DNA of 64,000 nt. Source: CBDBDZ01 sp965204215 (GTDB taxonomy: Bacteria; Pseudomonadota; Gammaproteobacteria; Pseudomonadales; GM7GCV1). Positions within the stretch are counted from its first letter, which is position 1. The number at the start of each line of letters is the position of its first letter. The translations under genes were made by a program, and so were the position numbers. Below, one piece after another: positions 1-8,530 of this stretch. The stretch covers positions 248,001 to 312,000 of the forward strand of contig CBDBDZ010000014.1 of NCBI GenBank assembly GCA_965204215.1, written 5' to 3'. The notes below the pieces were generated by a model that was given only the letters and a program-made list of their open reading frames with translations, made no database searches and had not been told where the DNA came from.

Positions 1-226
1 TTGTTGCTAAATAGGCTGTATCAGGAGTAAGATACGTTGCCCTGACCCAGGCTGCCTTCTCGGCCTCTTTACTCAGTTCGATAATTTCAGCATTGACTCT
101 ATCGACAAACTCAGCGGCAGATTCTGTGTTTTGCTTTGTATTAGTTGCAGTTTGAATCGTTTCTGAACAGCTATTTAAAAAAAGGAATAGAAAAGAAAAA
201 AGAATCGCTGTTATAAGTAATTTCAT
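1..226 (-). CDS. M2 family (ACE-like) peptidase lipoprotein, 5' part
   Basis: Only the first 75 codons lie in the window; the gene runs off the left edge. The start is ATG (complement of 224-226). A hydrophobic signal of about 19 residues ends in LNSC, a plausible lipobox with Cys20, so an outer-membrane or periplasmic lipoprotein is expected. The stretch after it (AAEFVDRVNAEIIELSKEAE, then AAWVRATYLTPDTAYLAT) resembles the N-terminus of bacterial M2 dipeptidyl carboxypeptidases, which are zinc enzymes releasing C-terminal dipeptides. The HEXXH zinc site lies outside the window, so the family call rests on the N-terminus alone. Confidence 0.65.
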   Translation of the reverse strand, partial: MKLLITAILFSFLFLFLNSCSETIQTATNTKQNTESAAEFVDRVNAEIIELSKEAEKAAWVRATYLTPDTAYLAT

Positions 227-319
227 AATTTGCTCAAAGATAAGTTACACCGAAGCATATTACTGGTAATAACCTTATAGAACAACCCTTAACTATAATG
301 AATACGTTATAATTATTTT

Positions 320-459
320 GAGACCTTTGCAATAAAATTCTTTTACATTCATACTGCGTTATTTTCGTGTTCAAATGCTCATTTACCATCAATAAACTCC
401 GCTTTTGCACGCGAAAATGCCTTGTCTGAGAGCAAAATCTTTTTTATTGCAAAGGTCTC
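320..459. repeat. Repeat B1, 140-bp MITE-like element
   Basis: Perfect 18-bp terminal inverted repeats, gagacctttgcaataaaa at 320-337 and its complement at 442-459, enclose a non-coding core. The flanks are a 5-bp direct repeat ATTTT (315-319 and 460-464), consistent with a target-site duplication. The core shares the stretch around aactccgctttt and gccttgtct with repeat F1 (54668-54807), which has the same length. A TTG-initiated extension of the next gene begins inside this element and is judged spurious. Confidence 0.8.
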
Positions 460-490
460 ATTTTATATAAATATCCCACAACGCCTTAGA

Positions 491-1690
491 ATGACCACAA
501 CACAATACCAACAGCAACGCGCACATTTAATGCCTACTTATTCGCCACCAGATATTATTTTTACTCGGGGTGAAGGGGCTTATTTATTTGATGGCGATGG
601 CAATCAGTATCTGGATTTTATTGCGGGCATTGCGGTTAGTTCCCTGGGGCACAGTCACCCTTATTTAATTAAGGCGTTAACTGAACAAGCTACTAAACTT
701 TGGCACCTTTCCGGGTTGTTCCGCGTTCCTCAAGGCGAACAATTGGCAACGCGTTTGTGTGAGCTATCAGGTATGGACATTGCTTTTCTGGCTAATTCTG
801 GTACAGAGGCTGTTGAATGCGGTTTAAAAATGATGCGTCGCTATCATTTTGATAATGGCAATGCACACAAATACCGAATTATTGGGACTCATGGCTCTTT
901 TCACGGCAGAACTCATGCGGCAATTTGCGCGGCTGGCAACCCCGTTCATATCAAAGGTTTTACCCGTGGTGATGAAGGTTATGACCACGTTGCTTATAAT
1001 AATATTGAAGCCATGCGAAATATCATCACTGAAGAAACAGCGGGGATTATTGTAGAACCTATTCAAGGCGAAGGCGGAATAGACGCAGCAACAGACGACT
1101 ATTTACGAGCACTTCGCAAACTCTGTGATGACAATGACCTGGTACTAATGTTCGATGAAGTACAATGTGGCGTTGGTCGCAGCGGACAATTTTATGCCCA
1201 TGAGCAATCTGGCGTCAAACCCGATATCATTGCCACAGCCAAGGGCATTGGCTCTGGCTTTCCACTTGGAGCTTGTTTAGGTGTTAAAAAGATAGCAAAA
1301 TCAATGGTGGTTGGCACTCACGGCAGTACTTACGGCGGCAATCCGCTTGCAACGACAGTAGGCAATGCGGTACTGGATATTATTGACGATACCGCTTTTC
1401 TGAATCGGGTAAAACAAACTGGCGCACGATTAAAGGCGGGCCTGGAATCTCTACAGCAAAAATACCCCCAACTGATTAGTGAAGTTCGCGGGCGCGGTTT
1501 GATGTTAGGCGTAGTTTGTCAAAATATTGAAAATTTGCAAGTTCTGAATAAAGCACGCGAACAATATTTATTAATTGGTCGAGCTGGCGATAACACCGTG
1601 CGCATTATGCCTCCTCTTATTATTGACGACACTCATGTCAGTAATGCGATGTCTATACTTGATAGTGTTTTTGAGTCCTTTGCAAGCTGA
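491..1690 (+). CDS. astC: Succinylornithine/acetylornithine aminotransferase (AstC/ArgD)
   Basis: Class III PLP aminotransferase of 399 residues. PLP-binding elements are visible: NSGTEA near 102-107, FDEVQCGVGR at 221-230 and the Schiff-base lysine K251 in ATAKGIGSGFP. ArgD and AstC cannot be separated by motif. Because astA, astD and astB follow, the likely reaction is succinylornithine + 2-oxoglutarate to succinylglutamate semialdehyde + glutamate in arginine catabolism. The ATG at 491 is chosen over an in-frame TTG at 422 because the latter lies inside repeat B1 and adds 23 residues unlike the family. The next gene starts 11 bp downstream. Confidence 0.9.
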   Translation: MTTTQYQQQRAHLMPTYSPPDIIFTRGEGAYLFDGDGNQYLDFIAGIAVSSLGHSHPYLIKALTEQATKLWHLSGLFRVPQGEQLATRLCELSGMDIAFLANSGTEAVECGLKMMRRYHFDNGNAHKYRIIGTHGSFHGRTHAAICAAGNPVHIKGFTRGDEGYDHVAYNNIEAMRNIITEETAGIIVEPIQGEGGIDAATDDYLRALRKLCDDNDLVLMFDEVQCGVGRSGQFYAHEQSGVKPDIIATAKGIGSGFPLGACLGVKKIAKSMVVGTHGSTYGGNPLATTVGNAVLDIIDDTAFLNRVKQTGARLKAGLESLQQKYPQLISEVRGRGLMLGVVCQNIENLQVLNKAREQYLLIGRAGDNTVRIMPPLIIDDTHVSNAMSILDSVFESFAS

Positions 1691-1700
1691 TGTAACTCCC

Positions 1701-2933
1701 ATGGAACCCATTATGCAATGGATTGATGCACAACATGGCAATATGGTGGCAACCCTGATTGATTGGGCACAAACCAATTCAGGCAGTTTCAACCTTGAAG
1801 GTCTGGAGCAAATGCACAACAAAATTGCCACGGCGTTTGAACAACTGGATGTCAGTATTGACAGTATTAAACTACCTGAACTTGAAGTCGTCAACGACGA
1901 TGGCACTATCTCGACGACTACTGTTGGGCGCGCGCTGCATATAAAAAAGTTAAACACTTTTGCTGATAAAGTAAAAGTCTTGCTTTGCGGGCATATGGAC
2001 ACAGTTTTTGCCGCAGACGATAGTTTTCAACAAGTAACACCAATTAATAAAAATTGTCTAAATGGCCCTGGTGTAGCCGATATGAAAGGGGGCATTATTG
2101 TCATGCTAACGGCGCTTTGTGCCATTGAACAAAGTCCATATAGCAATGCCATTAATTGGGAAGTGATTATCAACCCCGATGAAGAGATTGGTTCAATCGG
2201 CTCAAACACATTGTTACAACAAACTGCCAGGAGCCACCAGGTCGGCATGATTTATGAGCCATCCATGCCCGATGGCACTTTGGCAGGCGCGCGGAAAGGC
2301 AGTGGCAATTTTTCCGTGATTGTCAAAGGCAAATCGGCTCATGCCGGTAGAGAGCATCATTTAGGGCGCAACGCTATTGTCCACTTGACTAAAATCATTG
2401 AACAGTTAGACAGTTTAAATACTATAGGCTATGCAGGGTATGCAGACTGCAAACAAGCCGATTTTACCATTAACATAGGACGAATTGTTGGTGGTGGTGC
2501 AGTTAACACTGTCCCCGATTTAGCCATTTGTCACTTCAATATTCGTGTCAATAGCACCAATGCTCAACAACAAGCAGAACAATTGATTGAAGCCATTATT
2601 CAGCAATTCAACACGAGTGACTACCGCGTCACTTTGCGAGGGCAATTTACGCGTCTACCCAAGCCCATGAACGCCAGCCAACAACAATTATTCAACCTGT
2701 TAACACAGTGTGGTCAAGCATTAAATATTCCCATTAATACCATCGCAACAGGTGGCTGTTGCGATGGTAATAATCTATTAGCGGCAGGGTTGCCCAATAT
2801 TGACACCTTAGGAGTAAGAGGAGGTAATATTCACAGTTGCGATGAATATATTCTGCTGGATAGTTTAACTGAACGCGCAAAACTTAGTGCTGCATTACTG
2901 ATAAAACTCTCTCAATCTCAACTTCAGTTTTAA
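1701..2933 (+). CDS. M20 family metallohydrolase, candidate succinylglutamate desuccinylase substitute
   Basis: A 410-residue M20 (ArgE/DapE/CPG2-type) zinc hydrolase. Metal-site motifs are visible: GHMDTVF with H98, GVADMKGG with D127, NPDEEIGS with E161/E162, a YEPS segment, and a C-terminal IHSCDEYI histidine. The ATG at 1701 is preferred; an upstream extension to 1575 overlaps astC and adds a leucine-rich tail foreign to the family. It lies between astC and astA with 1 bp before astA. The operon has no recognisable AstE (an M14-like zinc enzyme), so I infer that this hydrolase removes succinate from succinylglutamate. A role as acetylornithine deacetylase or another N-acyl amino acid hydrolase is possible. 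Confidence 0.85.
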   Translation: MEPIMQWIDAQHGNMVATLIDWAQTNSGSFNLEGLEQMHNKIATAFEQLDVSIDSIKLPELEVVNDDGTISTTTVGRALHIKKLNTFADKVKVLLCGHMDTVFAADDSFQQVTPINKNCLNGPGVADMKGGIIVMLTALCAIEQSPYSNAINWEVIINPDEEIGSIGSNTLLQQTARSHQVGMIYEPSMPDGTLAGARKGSGNFSVIVKGKSAHAGREHHLGRNAIVHLTKIIEQLDSLNTIGYAGYADCKQADFTINIGRIVGGGAVNTVPDLAICHFNIRVNSTNAQQQAEQLIEAIIQQFNTSDYRVTLRGQFTRLPKPMNASQQQLFNLLTQCGQALNIPINTIATGGCCDGNNLLAAGLPNIDTLGVRGGNIHSCDEYILLDSLTERAKLSAALLIKLSQSQLQF

Positions 2934-2934
2934 G

Positions 2935-3954
2935 ATGTTAATCATTAGACGCTCACAAATAACTGATGTAGATTCAATGTTAATGCTTTCCAATAAAACA
3001 GGTGAAGGCATGACCACCATGCCTGATGACCGTGAAAGCTGGGAACAAAAATTAACACTCAGCGCTACCGACTTTGATAAAGACATTCATCAGCCCGTTA
3101 GTGAAATTTATTTTCTGGTATTGGAAGATGCTGAAAGTGGTAATATTGTAGGTAGTTGTGCACTTTATGTTGGCGTCGGCAATAAAGTTCCGTTTTACAA
3201 CTACAAGATTTCTACAATATCTCAAGCCTCACAAAGCTTAAACATTACCCTGCATCACCCCATACTGTCTTTGGTTAATGATTTTAAAGGCTGTACCGAA
3301 TTAGGATCATTATTTTTACTACCTGAATATCGCCGTGACGGTATTGGCAAATTTTTATCGCGCAGCAGATTTATGCTTGTGGCTGATTTTCCTGAACGGT
3401 TTGATTCGCAAATTTTTGCTGAACTGCGTGGCTATTTAGACGAAAACAATAAATCGCCATTTTGGGAACATTTCACCCATAAATTTTTTGGTATATCCTA
3501 CAATCGAGCCAACTTGATTAACGCCATTGACGGCACACAATTCATTTCTGACTTGATGCCAAAATTTCCAGTATATCTGGACTTACTTCCACATGAAGCC
3601 CGAAATGTTATCGGCAAACCTAATGTCGATACGATTCCTGCAATGAAAATTTTGGAAAAAGAAGGCTTGGAATACAGAAAATATGTCGACATTTTTGATG
3701 GAGGTCCTTGCGTACAATGCGATGTTTCACAAGTAAAAACTGTTACCGCCAGCCATGACAGCATCGTCAAATCCATTGTTGCTGACAATACTTTAGAAGG
3801 CTTCGGGTATATCATTAGTAATGCATTATTACACAATTATCGAATGGTACTACAACCACTTAAAGTGGAAGATGGCCTGGTCGTTATCAATCAATCTACA
3901 GCTAAACATTTGCAGGTTAGTGTTGGCAGTAACATACGTTTTATCAGCTTTTAA
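2935..3954 (+). CDS. astA: Arginine N-succinyltransferase
   Basis: The 339 residues match AstA in length and layout. The opening IIRRSQITDVDSMLML, the block TELGSLFLLPEYRRDGIGKF (an acyl-CoA-binding GNAT-like segment) and the central FFG/EHFTHKFFG region are typical. AstA transfers succinyl from succinyl-CoA to arginine, committing it to the AST pathway. It is a single AstA rather than the paired AruF/AruG of Pseudomonas. The start lies 1 bp after the upstream stop, suggesting translational coupling. The TAA stop overlaps the left end of repeat A1. Confidence 0.95.
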   Translation: MLIIRRSQITDVDSMLMLSNKTGEGMTTMPDDRESWEQKLTLSATDFDKDIHQPVSEIYFLVLEDAESGNIVGSCALYVGVGNKVPFYNYKISTISQASQSLNITLHHPILSLVNDFKGCTELGSLFLLPEYRRDGIGKFLSRSRFMLVADFPERFDSQIFAELRGYLDENNKSPFWEHFTHKFFGISYNRANLINAIDGTQFISDLMPKFPVYLDLLPHEARNVIGKPNVDTIPAMKILEKEGLEYRKYVDIFDGGPCVQCDVSQVKTVTASHDSIVKSIVADNTLEGFGYIISNALLHNYRMVLQPLKVEDGLVVINQSTAKHLQVSVGSNIRFISF

Positions 3955-4130
3955 CCCAGATTATGCATTAGCAATCTATTACACACAATAATGACTTCAA
4001 GACCAGACGCTTGCTCGAAAAATAATACTCACCACAGGGTGACTATGCCTGCGTTTATTGTTCTTGCGCGAGTGCCTGTTTTTATTGCCATTTTTGTGTT
4101 CATTACGAAGTCTAATGCATAATCTGGGTT
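3953..4130. repeat. Repeat A1, 178-bp palindromic element
   Basis: Terminal inverted repeats of 19 bp (aacccagattatgcattag at 3953-3971 and its complement at 4112-4130) bound a core that is itself an imperfect palindrome (acaggcgcttgctcg against cgcgagtgcctgt types). TTA flanks both outer ends, as expected for a 3-bp target duplication. The element fills the gap between the astA stop and the astD start. It is about 95 percent identical by eye to A2 (8348-8524) in the opposite orientation, and related to A3 and A4. No ORF of its own. Confidence 0.9.
4094..4123 (+). promoter_or_regulatory. Outward promoter-like sequence at right end of A1
   Basis: TTGTGT (4094-4099), 18-bp spacer, then CATAAT (4118-4123) preceded by TG. 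Transcription from it would begin about 15 nt before the astD ATG. The same arrangement recurs in A2, A3 and A4. Activity is inferred, not shown. Confidence 0.45.
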
Positions 4131-4143
4131 TAATTTTTTTGCT

Positions 4144-5595
4144 ATGACTCATTACTTCAACCAACAATGGCATTCGGGCGAGGGCATTGTTTTGCAGTCG
4201 GAAAACCCTGCCAACAACAATATCATCTGGTCGGGAAACAGCGCAACTGAGCAACAAATTAATCAAGCCTTAACAGCCGCAAGAAAAGGCCAGTTACACT
4301 GGCAAATGATGTCTATTGAACAGCGCATTGAAATATTGAGAAATTATCAACAATTATTGCGCGATAATGCCGACGAGCTGGCCTTAACCATTTCACAAGA
4401 AACGGGCAAACCTCTTTGGGAGGCGAAAACCGAAGCTGCCAGCATGATTGGTAAAATTGATTTATCCATTAACGCCTATTACCAGCGTACTGGAGAAAAT
4501 CAAATTGAAAATAACGAATTCACCGCAGCAATCAGGCACCGCGCTCACGGTGTTTTAGCGGTGTTTGGACCTTACAATTTCCCTGGTCATTTACCCAATG
4601 GTCATATAGTACCTGCATTATTAGCAGGCAATGCAATTGTATTTAAACCCAGTGAATTAACGCCCTGGGTTGCTGAAAAAATCATTAACTTACTAACACA
4701 ATGCAACTTCCCCAGCGGTGTTATCACTTTATTACAAGGTTCAGTTGACACAGCTAAAACCATTGCCTCCCACCCGCAAATTGATGGTTTATTATTCACA
4801 GGAAGTTCAAAAACAGGCAAATTACTGCATCGACAATTTGCTGGCAATACAGGCAAACTCCTGGCTCTGGAAATGGGCGGCAACAACCCATTAATTGTAC
4901 ATGCAGTTGATAACTTCAGGGCTGCAATTTATAACATTATACAATCTGCCTTTATTACAGCAGGGCAGCGCTGTACTTGCGCCAGACGACTTATTGTCAT
5001 AAATGGCAACCAAAGCCAGCAGTTGCTTAAACAGCTTGCTGATGTCACTAACAATATTGAAGTAGGTTCTGATGATAATTCATTTATGGGTTCGGTCATT
5101 AACAACCGCGCAGCCGAATCTCTGCTATTTGTTCAGCAGCAGCTTTTACAACAAGGAGCTACCGCCATTACAACCATGCGCCGCCTAAATGCTGACAAAC
5201 CTTTTTTGACGCCTGGCATTATTGATGTCACCAACATAGTTGAGCGTGTCGATGAAGAATATTTTGGTCCATTGTTACAAGTTATTCGAGTCAATAACAT
5301 GGAAGAAGCCATTGCAGAGGCCAACAATACCCGCTACGGGTTAGCCGCAGGTATGTTGACCGATGACGATGCCAGTTGGCAGCAATTTTTCCAACGCAGC
5401 CGCGCAGGCATTGTCAACCGCAACAGACCCCTAACCGGAGCCAGTGGCAGTGCGCCCTTTGGTGGCATTGGCGATAGCGGTAACCACAGACCCAGTGGCT
5501 GGTATGCGGCTGATTATTGCGCCTACCCTGTTGCCAGTTTAGAACAGAAACGCTTGATCTTACCCGAAAAACTAACCGCAGGTATTCACATTTAA
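4144..5595 (+). CDS. astD: Succinylglutamate-semialdehyde dehydrogenase
   Basis: A 483-residue NAD(P)-dependent aldehyde dehydrogenase. Family residues are seen: N145 in YNFPGH, K168 in FKPSE, the FTGSSKTG cofactor loop at 218-225, E243 in LEMGGN and the catalytic cysteine C277 in AGQRCTCARR. It oxidises succinylglutamate semialdehyde to succinylglutamate. Its stop and the astB start overlap (TAATG), so the two are translationally coupled. No Shine-Dalgarno sequence precedes the ATG; the region just upstream is the end of repeat A1, which carries a promoter-like sequence. Confidence 0.93.
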   Translation: MTHYFNQQWHSGEGIVLQSENPANNNIIWSGNSATEQQINQALTAARKGQLHWQMMSIEQRIEILRNYQQLLRDNADELALTISQETGKPLWEAKTEAASMIGKIDLSINAYYQRTGENQIENNEFTAAIRHRAHGVLAVFGPYNFPGHLPNGHIVPALLAGNAIVFKPSELTPWVAEKIINLLTQCNFPSGVITLLQGSVDTAKTIASHPQIDGLLFTGSSKTGKLLHRQFAGNTGKLLALEMGGNNPLIVHAVDNFRAAIYNIIQSAFITAGQRCTCARRLIVINGNQSQQLLKQLADVTNNIEVGSDDNSFMGSVINNRAAESLLFVQQQLLQQGATAITTMRRLNADKPFLTPGIIDVTNIVERVDEEYFGPLLQVIRVNNMEEAIAEANNTRYGLAAGMLTDDDASWQQFFQRSRAGIVNRNRPLTGASGSAPFGGIGDSGNHRPSGWYAADYCAYPVASLEQKRLILPEKLTAGIHI

Positions 5596-6929
5596 TGGTA
5601 TTTGAAGTCAACTTTGATGGCATTGTTGGACCTAACCACAATTACGCTGGTTTATCTGATGGCAACATGGCCTCTAAAAAAAATTCCAAAGCTATTTCCA
5701 ACCCTAAAAAAGCAGCACTGCAAGGTTTAGACAAAATGAAAGCTTTAGCGGATATGGGTATCAACCAGGGTATATTACCTCCTCACAGACGACCAAATAT
5801 GGAATTTCTTCATTCCATTGGCTATACCGGTGACGATAAAAAAATGATAGCATCGCTGTGGAAAGACAACCCCTCGTTGGCGCTGGCTTGTTTCTCTGCA
5901 TCTCCTATGTGGACGGCCAATGCTGCAACCGTGTCGCCGTGGCTTGATTGCAGGGATGGTTTAACACACTTTACTCCTGCCAATTTATCGGCAATGTTTC
6001 ACCGCTCATTTGAAAGCCAATATACAGCGGAAGTATTGAAGACTATTTTTTCCAATCAGCAGTATTTTAAACACCACGACCCGCTACCAGCAGGATTATA
6101 TTTTGGTGATGAAGGTGCAGCAAATCATACCCGCTTATCGGCAAATCACGCCAGTGCGGGTATTGAACTATTTGTTTATGGAGGTCAGTCTTTTGGCAAT
6201 GCGCCCAGACCTACCAAATACCCTGCACGTCAATCACTAGAGGCATCACAAGCAATTGTCAGGTTGCATAACCTGTTACCTGAGCAATGTGTCTTTGCAC
6301 AGCAAAATCCTGATGCCATCGACCGAGGAGTATTTCACAATGATGTTATTGCTGTGGGCAGCAATAATTTGTTGTTTTACCACCAGTTAGCATTTTTGAA
6401 TAGCCGACAAGTTATTGATGAAATACAACGTAAAATGCAGCGCTTGCACCCTGATGCTCCCATGCATTTTGTCAAGGTATCAGAACAGGATATATCAATT
6501 GAGGAAGCCGTTAGCACTTATTTGTTTAATTCCCAATTAATTGATATATCACAGCCTGATGAAGACAACCATTTTATTATTATTGCACCTGGTGAATGTC
6601 GCGAAAATGAAAATGTCTACCATTATTTACAAACTTTGATTCAGTCTTCCAACAACCCTATAAATTCTGTACACTATTTCGATTTACGTCAAAGTATGCA
6701 AAACGGAGGCGGACCAGCTTGCCTGCGTTTAAGAGTAGTAATGAATGAGCAACAACGCCAGAGTGTTCAGGCCAATGTGTTTATGAACGATGAACGCTAT
6801 CAACAATTAACCACTTGGGTTAATCGTCATTATCGCGATCAATTAACACTGGATGATTTACAAGATAGCAACATAATCGACGAATTCAATACCGCGCTTA
6901 GTGAACTATCTACCCTTTTGAATTTATGA
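5595..6929 (+). CDS. astB: N-succinylarginine dihydrolase
   Basis: A 444-residue member of the amidinotransferase fold. It opens with FEVNFDGIVGPNHNYAGL, the AstB signature. Catalytic candidates are E173 (FGDEGAANH), H248 (GVFHNDV) and the nucleophile C376 (GGGPACLRLRV), with His248 at the same number as in E. coli AstB. It converts succinylarginine to succinylornithine, 2 NH3 and CO2. The ATG at 5595 overlaps the astD stop by one base; an upstream in-frame start at 5517 lies inside astD and is rejected. Glutamate dehydrogenase follows after 22 bp. Confidence 0.95.
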   Translation: MVFEVNFDGIVGPNHNYAGLSDGNMASKKNSKAISNPKKAALQGLDKMKALADMGINQGILPPHRRPNMEFLHSIGYTGDDKKMIASLWKDNPSLALACFSASPMWTANAATVSPWLDCRDGLTHFTPANLSAMFHRSFESQYTAEVLKTIFSNQQYFKHHDPLPAGLYFGDEGAANHTRLSANHASAGIELFVYGGQSFGNAPRPTKYPARQSLEASQAIVRLHNLLPEQCVFAQQNPDAIDRGVFHNDVIAVGSNNLLFYHQLAFLNSRQVIDEIQRKMQRLHPDAPMHFVKVSEQDISIEEAVSTYLFNSQLIDISQPDEDNHFIIIAPGECRENENVYHYLQTLIQSSNNPINSVHYFDLRQSMQNGGGPACLRLRVVMNEQQRQSVQANVFMNDERYQQLTTWVNRHYRDQLTLDDLQDSNIIDEFNTALSELSTLLNL

Positions 6930-6951
6930 ACCGACACAGCCAGTAACAACT

Positions 6952-8349
6952 ATGTCTAATCAATTTTTATCCTCGGTTGAAATCATGTTTGACCGCGCAG
7001 CCCATGTCTTAGGCTTAAGCGAAGACATGGCTTATAAAATAAAAGTTGCCAACTCCACTTATGCAGTGCGCTTTGGTGTACGCTTGCGAGGCAGTCTACA
7101 TACTTTTATGGGTTACCGTTCAGTACATTCAGAACATAGAGAACCAGTAAAGGGAGGCATTCGTTTTGCTCCCGAAGTTGACCAGGAGGAAGTAGAAGCC
7201 CTGGCGGCATTAATGTCATACAAATGTGCATTGTTAGACATTCCTTTTGGCGGCTCTAAAGGTGGGCTTTGCATCGACCCTAACGACTGGAATGCAAACG
7301 AATTGGAAAAAATAACAAGACGCTTTACACAAGAACTCGCCAAACGTGATTTGATTCATCCATCTCAAAATGTTCCTGCCCCTGATATGGGTACAGGGGA
7401 GCGCGAAATGGCCTGGATAGCCGATGAATACCGACGTTTAAACCCAACCGATATGAACTCCTTTGGCTCAGTAACTGGTAAACCCATTACCAGTGGTGGT
7501 ATTCAAGGTCGAGTAGAGGCAACTGGCAGAGGCGTACAATACGCTCTGCGTGAATTTTTTAGACACCCACAAGATGTGAAACGTGCCAACCTTTCAGGCA
7601 CACTTAAAGGCAAACGCATTATGATTCAAGGTCTGGGGAATGTTGGTTACCACGCCAGTTTATTTCTTTCTACCGAAGACAAAGCCATTATTACTCATGT
7701 TTTAGAACGCGATGGCAGTATTGTTGACCCTACAGGCATTGATATTGCTAAACTACATGAACATATTGACCTGCATGGCAGCGTTCAAGGCTTTCCTAAT
7801 TATGTCAATGAAAGCCTTGAACTATTAACCGATGACTGTGATATTCTTATTCCCGCTGCTATTGAGGGGGTAATTTCTAAAAACAATGCCAACAACATTA
7901 AGGCTCCGTTAATTATTGAAGCTGCAAATGGCCCCATTACTGCAGAAGCTGATTCTATCCTCTGTGATAAAGGAATAATTATTATTCCTGATTTATATGC
8001 CAACGGTGGCGGTGTTACCGTATCTTATTTTGAATGGGTGAAAAACCTTAACCATATTCGATTTGGTCGTATGCAACGCAGAGAACATGAGCGTTTTACT
8101 CTTGAATTGTTAGACAGTATTGAATTACTCACTGGCAAACAATTCAATAGGGAATTGAGAGATAAATTAATTCAAGGTCCTTCAGAAAAAAGCTTGGTCC
8201 TTTCGGGGTTGGATGACACCATGCGCACTGGCTATCAAGCCATTTCCGAGAAATGGAATTCCGACGCCAATATTCCCGATTTAAGAACCGCAGCCATGAT
8301 GATAGCCATTGACCGTATAGCGCATGCCTACCTTTCTATTGGCATTTAA
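6952..8349 (+). CDS. Glu/Leu/Phe/Val dehydrogenase (glutamate dehydrogenase)
   Basis: A 465-residue amino acid dehydrogenase. The substrate site has K67 (EPVKGGIRF), K91 (MSYKCAL) and K103 (PFGGSKGG); the dinucleotide fold has GLGNVG near residue 225. NPAPDMGT-like (PAPDMGTGERE) and ANGGGVTVSYFEW segments are typical of GDH. As last gene of the arginine operon it probably deaminates glutamate made by the AST pathway to 2-oxoglutarate, returning carbon to the TCA cycle. The TAA stop merges with the left end of repeat A2. Cofactor preference cannot be read securely. Confidence 0.9.
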   Translation: MSNQFLSSVEIMFDRAAHVLGLSEDMAYKIKVANSTYAVRFGVRLRGSLHTFMGYRSVHSEHREPVKGGIRFAPEVDQEEVEALAALMSYKCALLDIPFGGSKGGLCIDPNDWNANELEKITRRFTQELAKRDLIHPSQNVPAPDMGTGEREMAWIADEYRRLNPTDMNSFGSVTGKPITSGGIQGRVEATGRGVQYALREFFRHPQDVKRANLSGTLKGKRIMIQGLGNVGYHASLFLSTEDKAIITHVLERDGSIVDPTGIDIAKLHEHIDLHGSVQGFPNYVNESLELLTDDCDILIPAAIEGVISKNNANNIKAPLIIEAANGPITAEADSILCDKGIIIIPDLYANGGGVTVSYFEWVKNLNHIRFGRMQRREHERFTLELLDSIELLTGKQFNRELRDKLIQGPSEKSLVLSGLDDTMRTGYQAISEKWNSDANIPDLRTAAMMIAIDRIAHAYLSIGI

Positions 8350-8524
8350 CCCAGATTATGCATTAGACTTCGTAATGAACACAAAAATGGCAATAAAAAC
8401 AGGCACTCGCGCAAGAACAATAAACGCAGGCATAGCCACCCTATGGTGAGTATTATTTTTCGAGCAAGCGCCTGTTTTGAAGTCACTATTGTGTGTAATA
8501 GATTTCTAATGCATAATTTGGGTT
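8348..8524. repeat. Repeat A2, 177-bp palindromic element (inverted relative to A1)
   Basis: Same termini as A1 with one change (atttgggtt at the right). TTA flanks both ends. It runs from the stop codon of the dehydrogenase to 6 bp before the eamA ATG. Its orientation is opposite to A1, so astD-astB-gdh is bracketed by inverted copies. Confidence 0.9.
8489..8517 (+). promoter_or_regulatory. Outward promoter-like sequence at right end of A2
   Basis: TTGTGT (8489-8494), 17-bp spacer, CATAAT (8512-8517) with TG directly upstream. A start 7-12 nt downstream would fall within a few bases of the eamA ATG at 8531, giving an almost leaderless message. Inferred from sequence only. Confidence 0.45.
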
Positions 8525-8530
8525 TAATCC

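Noticed and set aside
422..490. TTG-initiated 23-residue N-terminal extension of astC
   Set aside because: It lies mostly inside repeat B1 and does not resemble the aminotransferase N-terminus; ATG at 491 fits the family.
1571..2002. Minus-strand open frame opposite astC/M20
   Set aside because: It overlaps the well-supported plus-strand genes and is antisense shadow; no family motif is seen.
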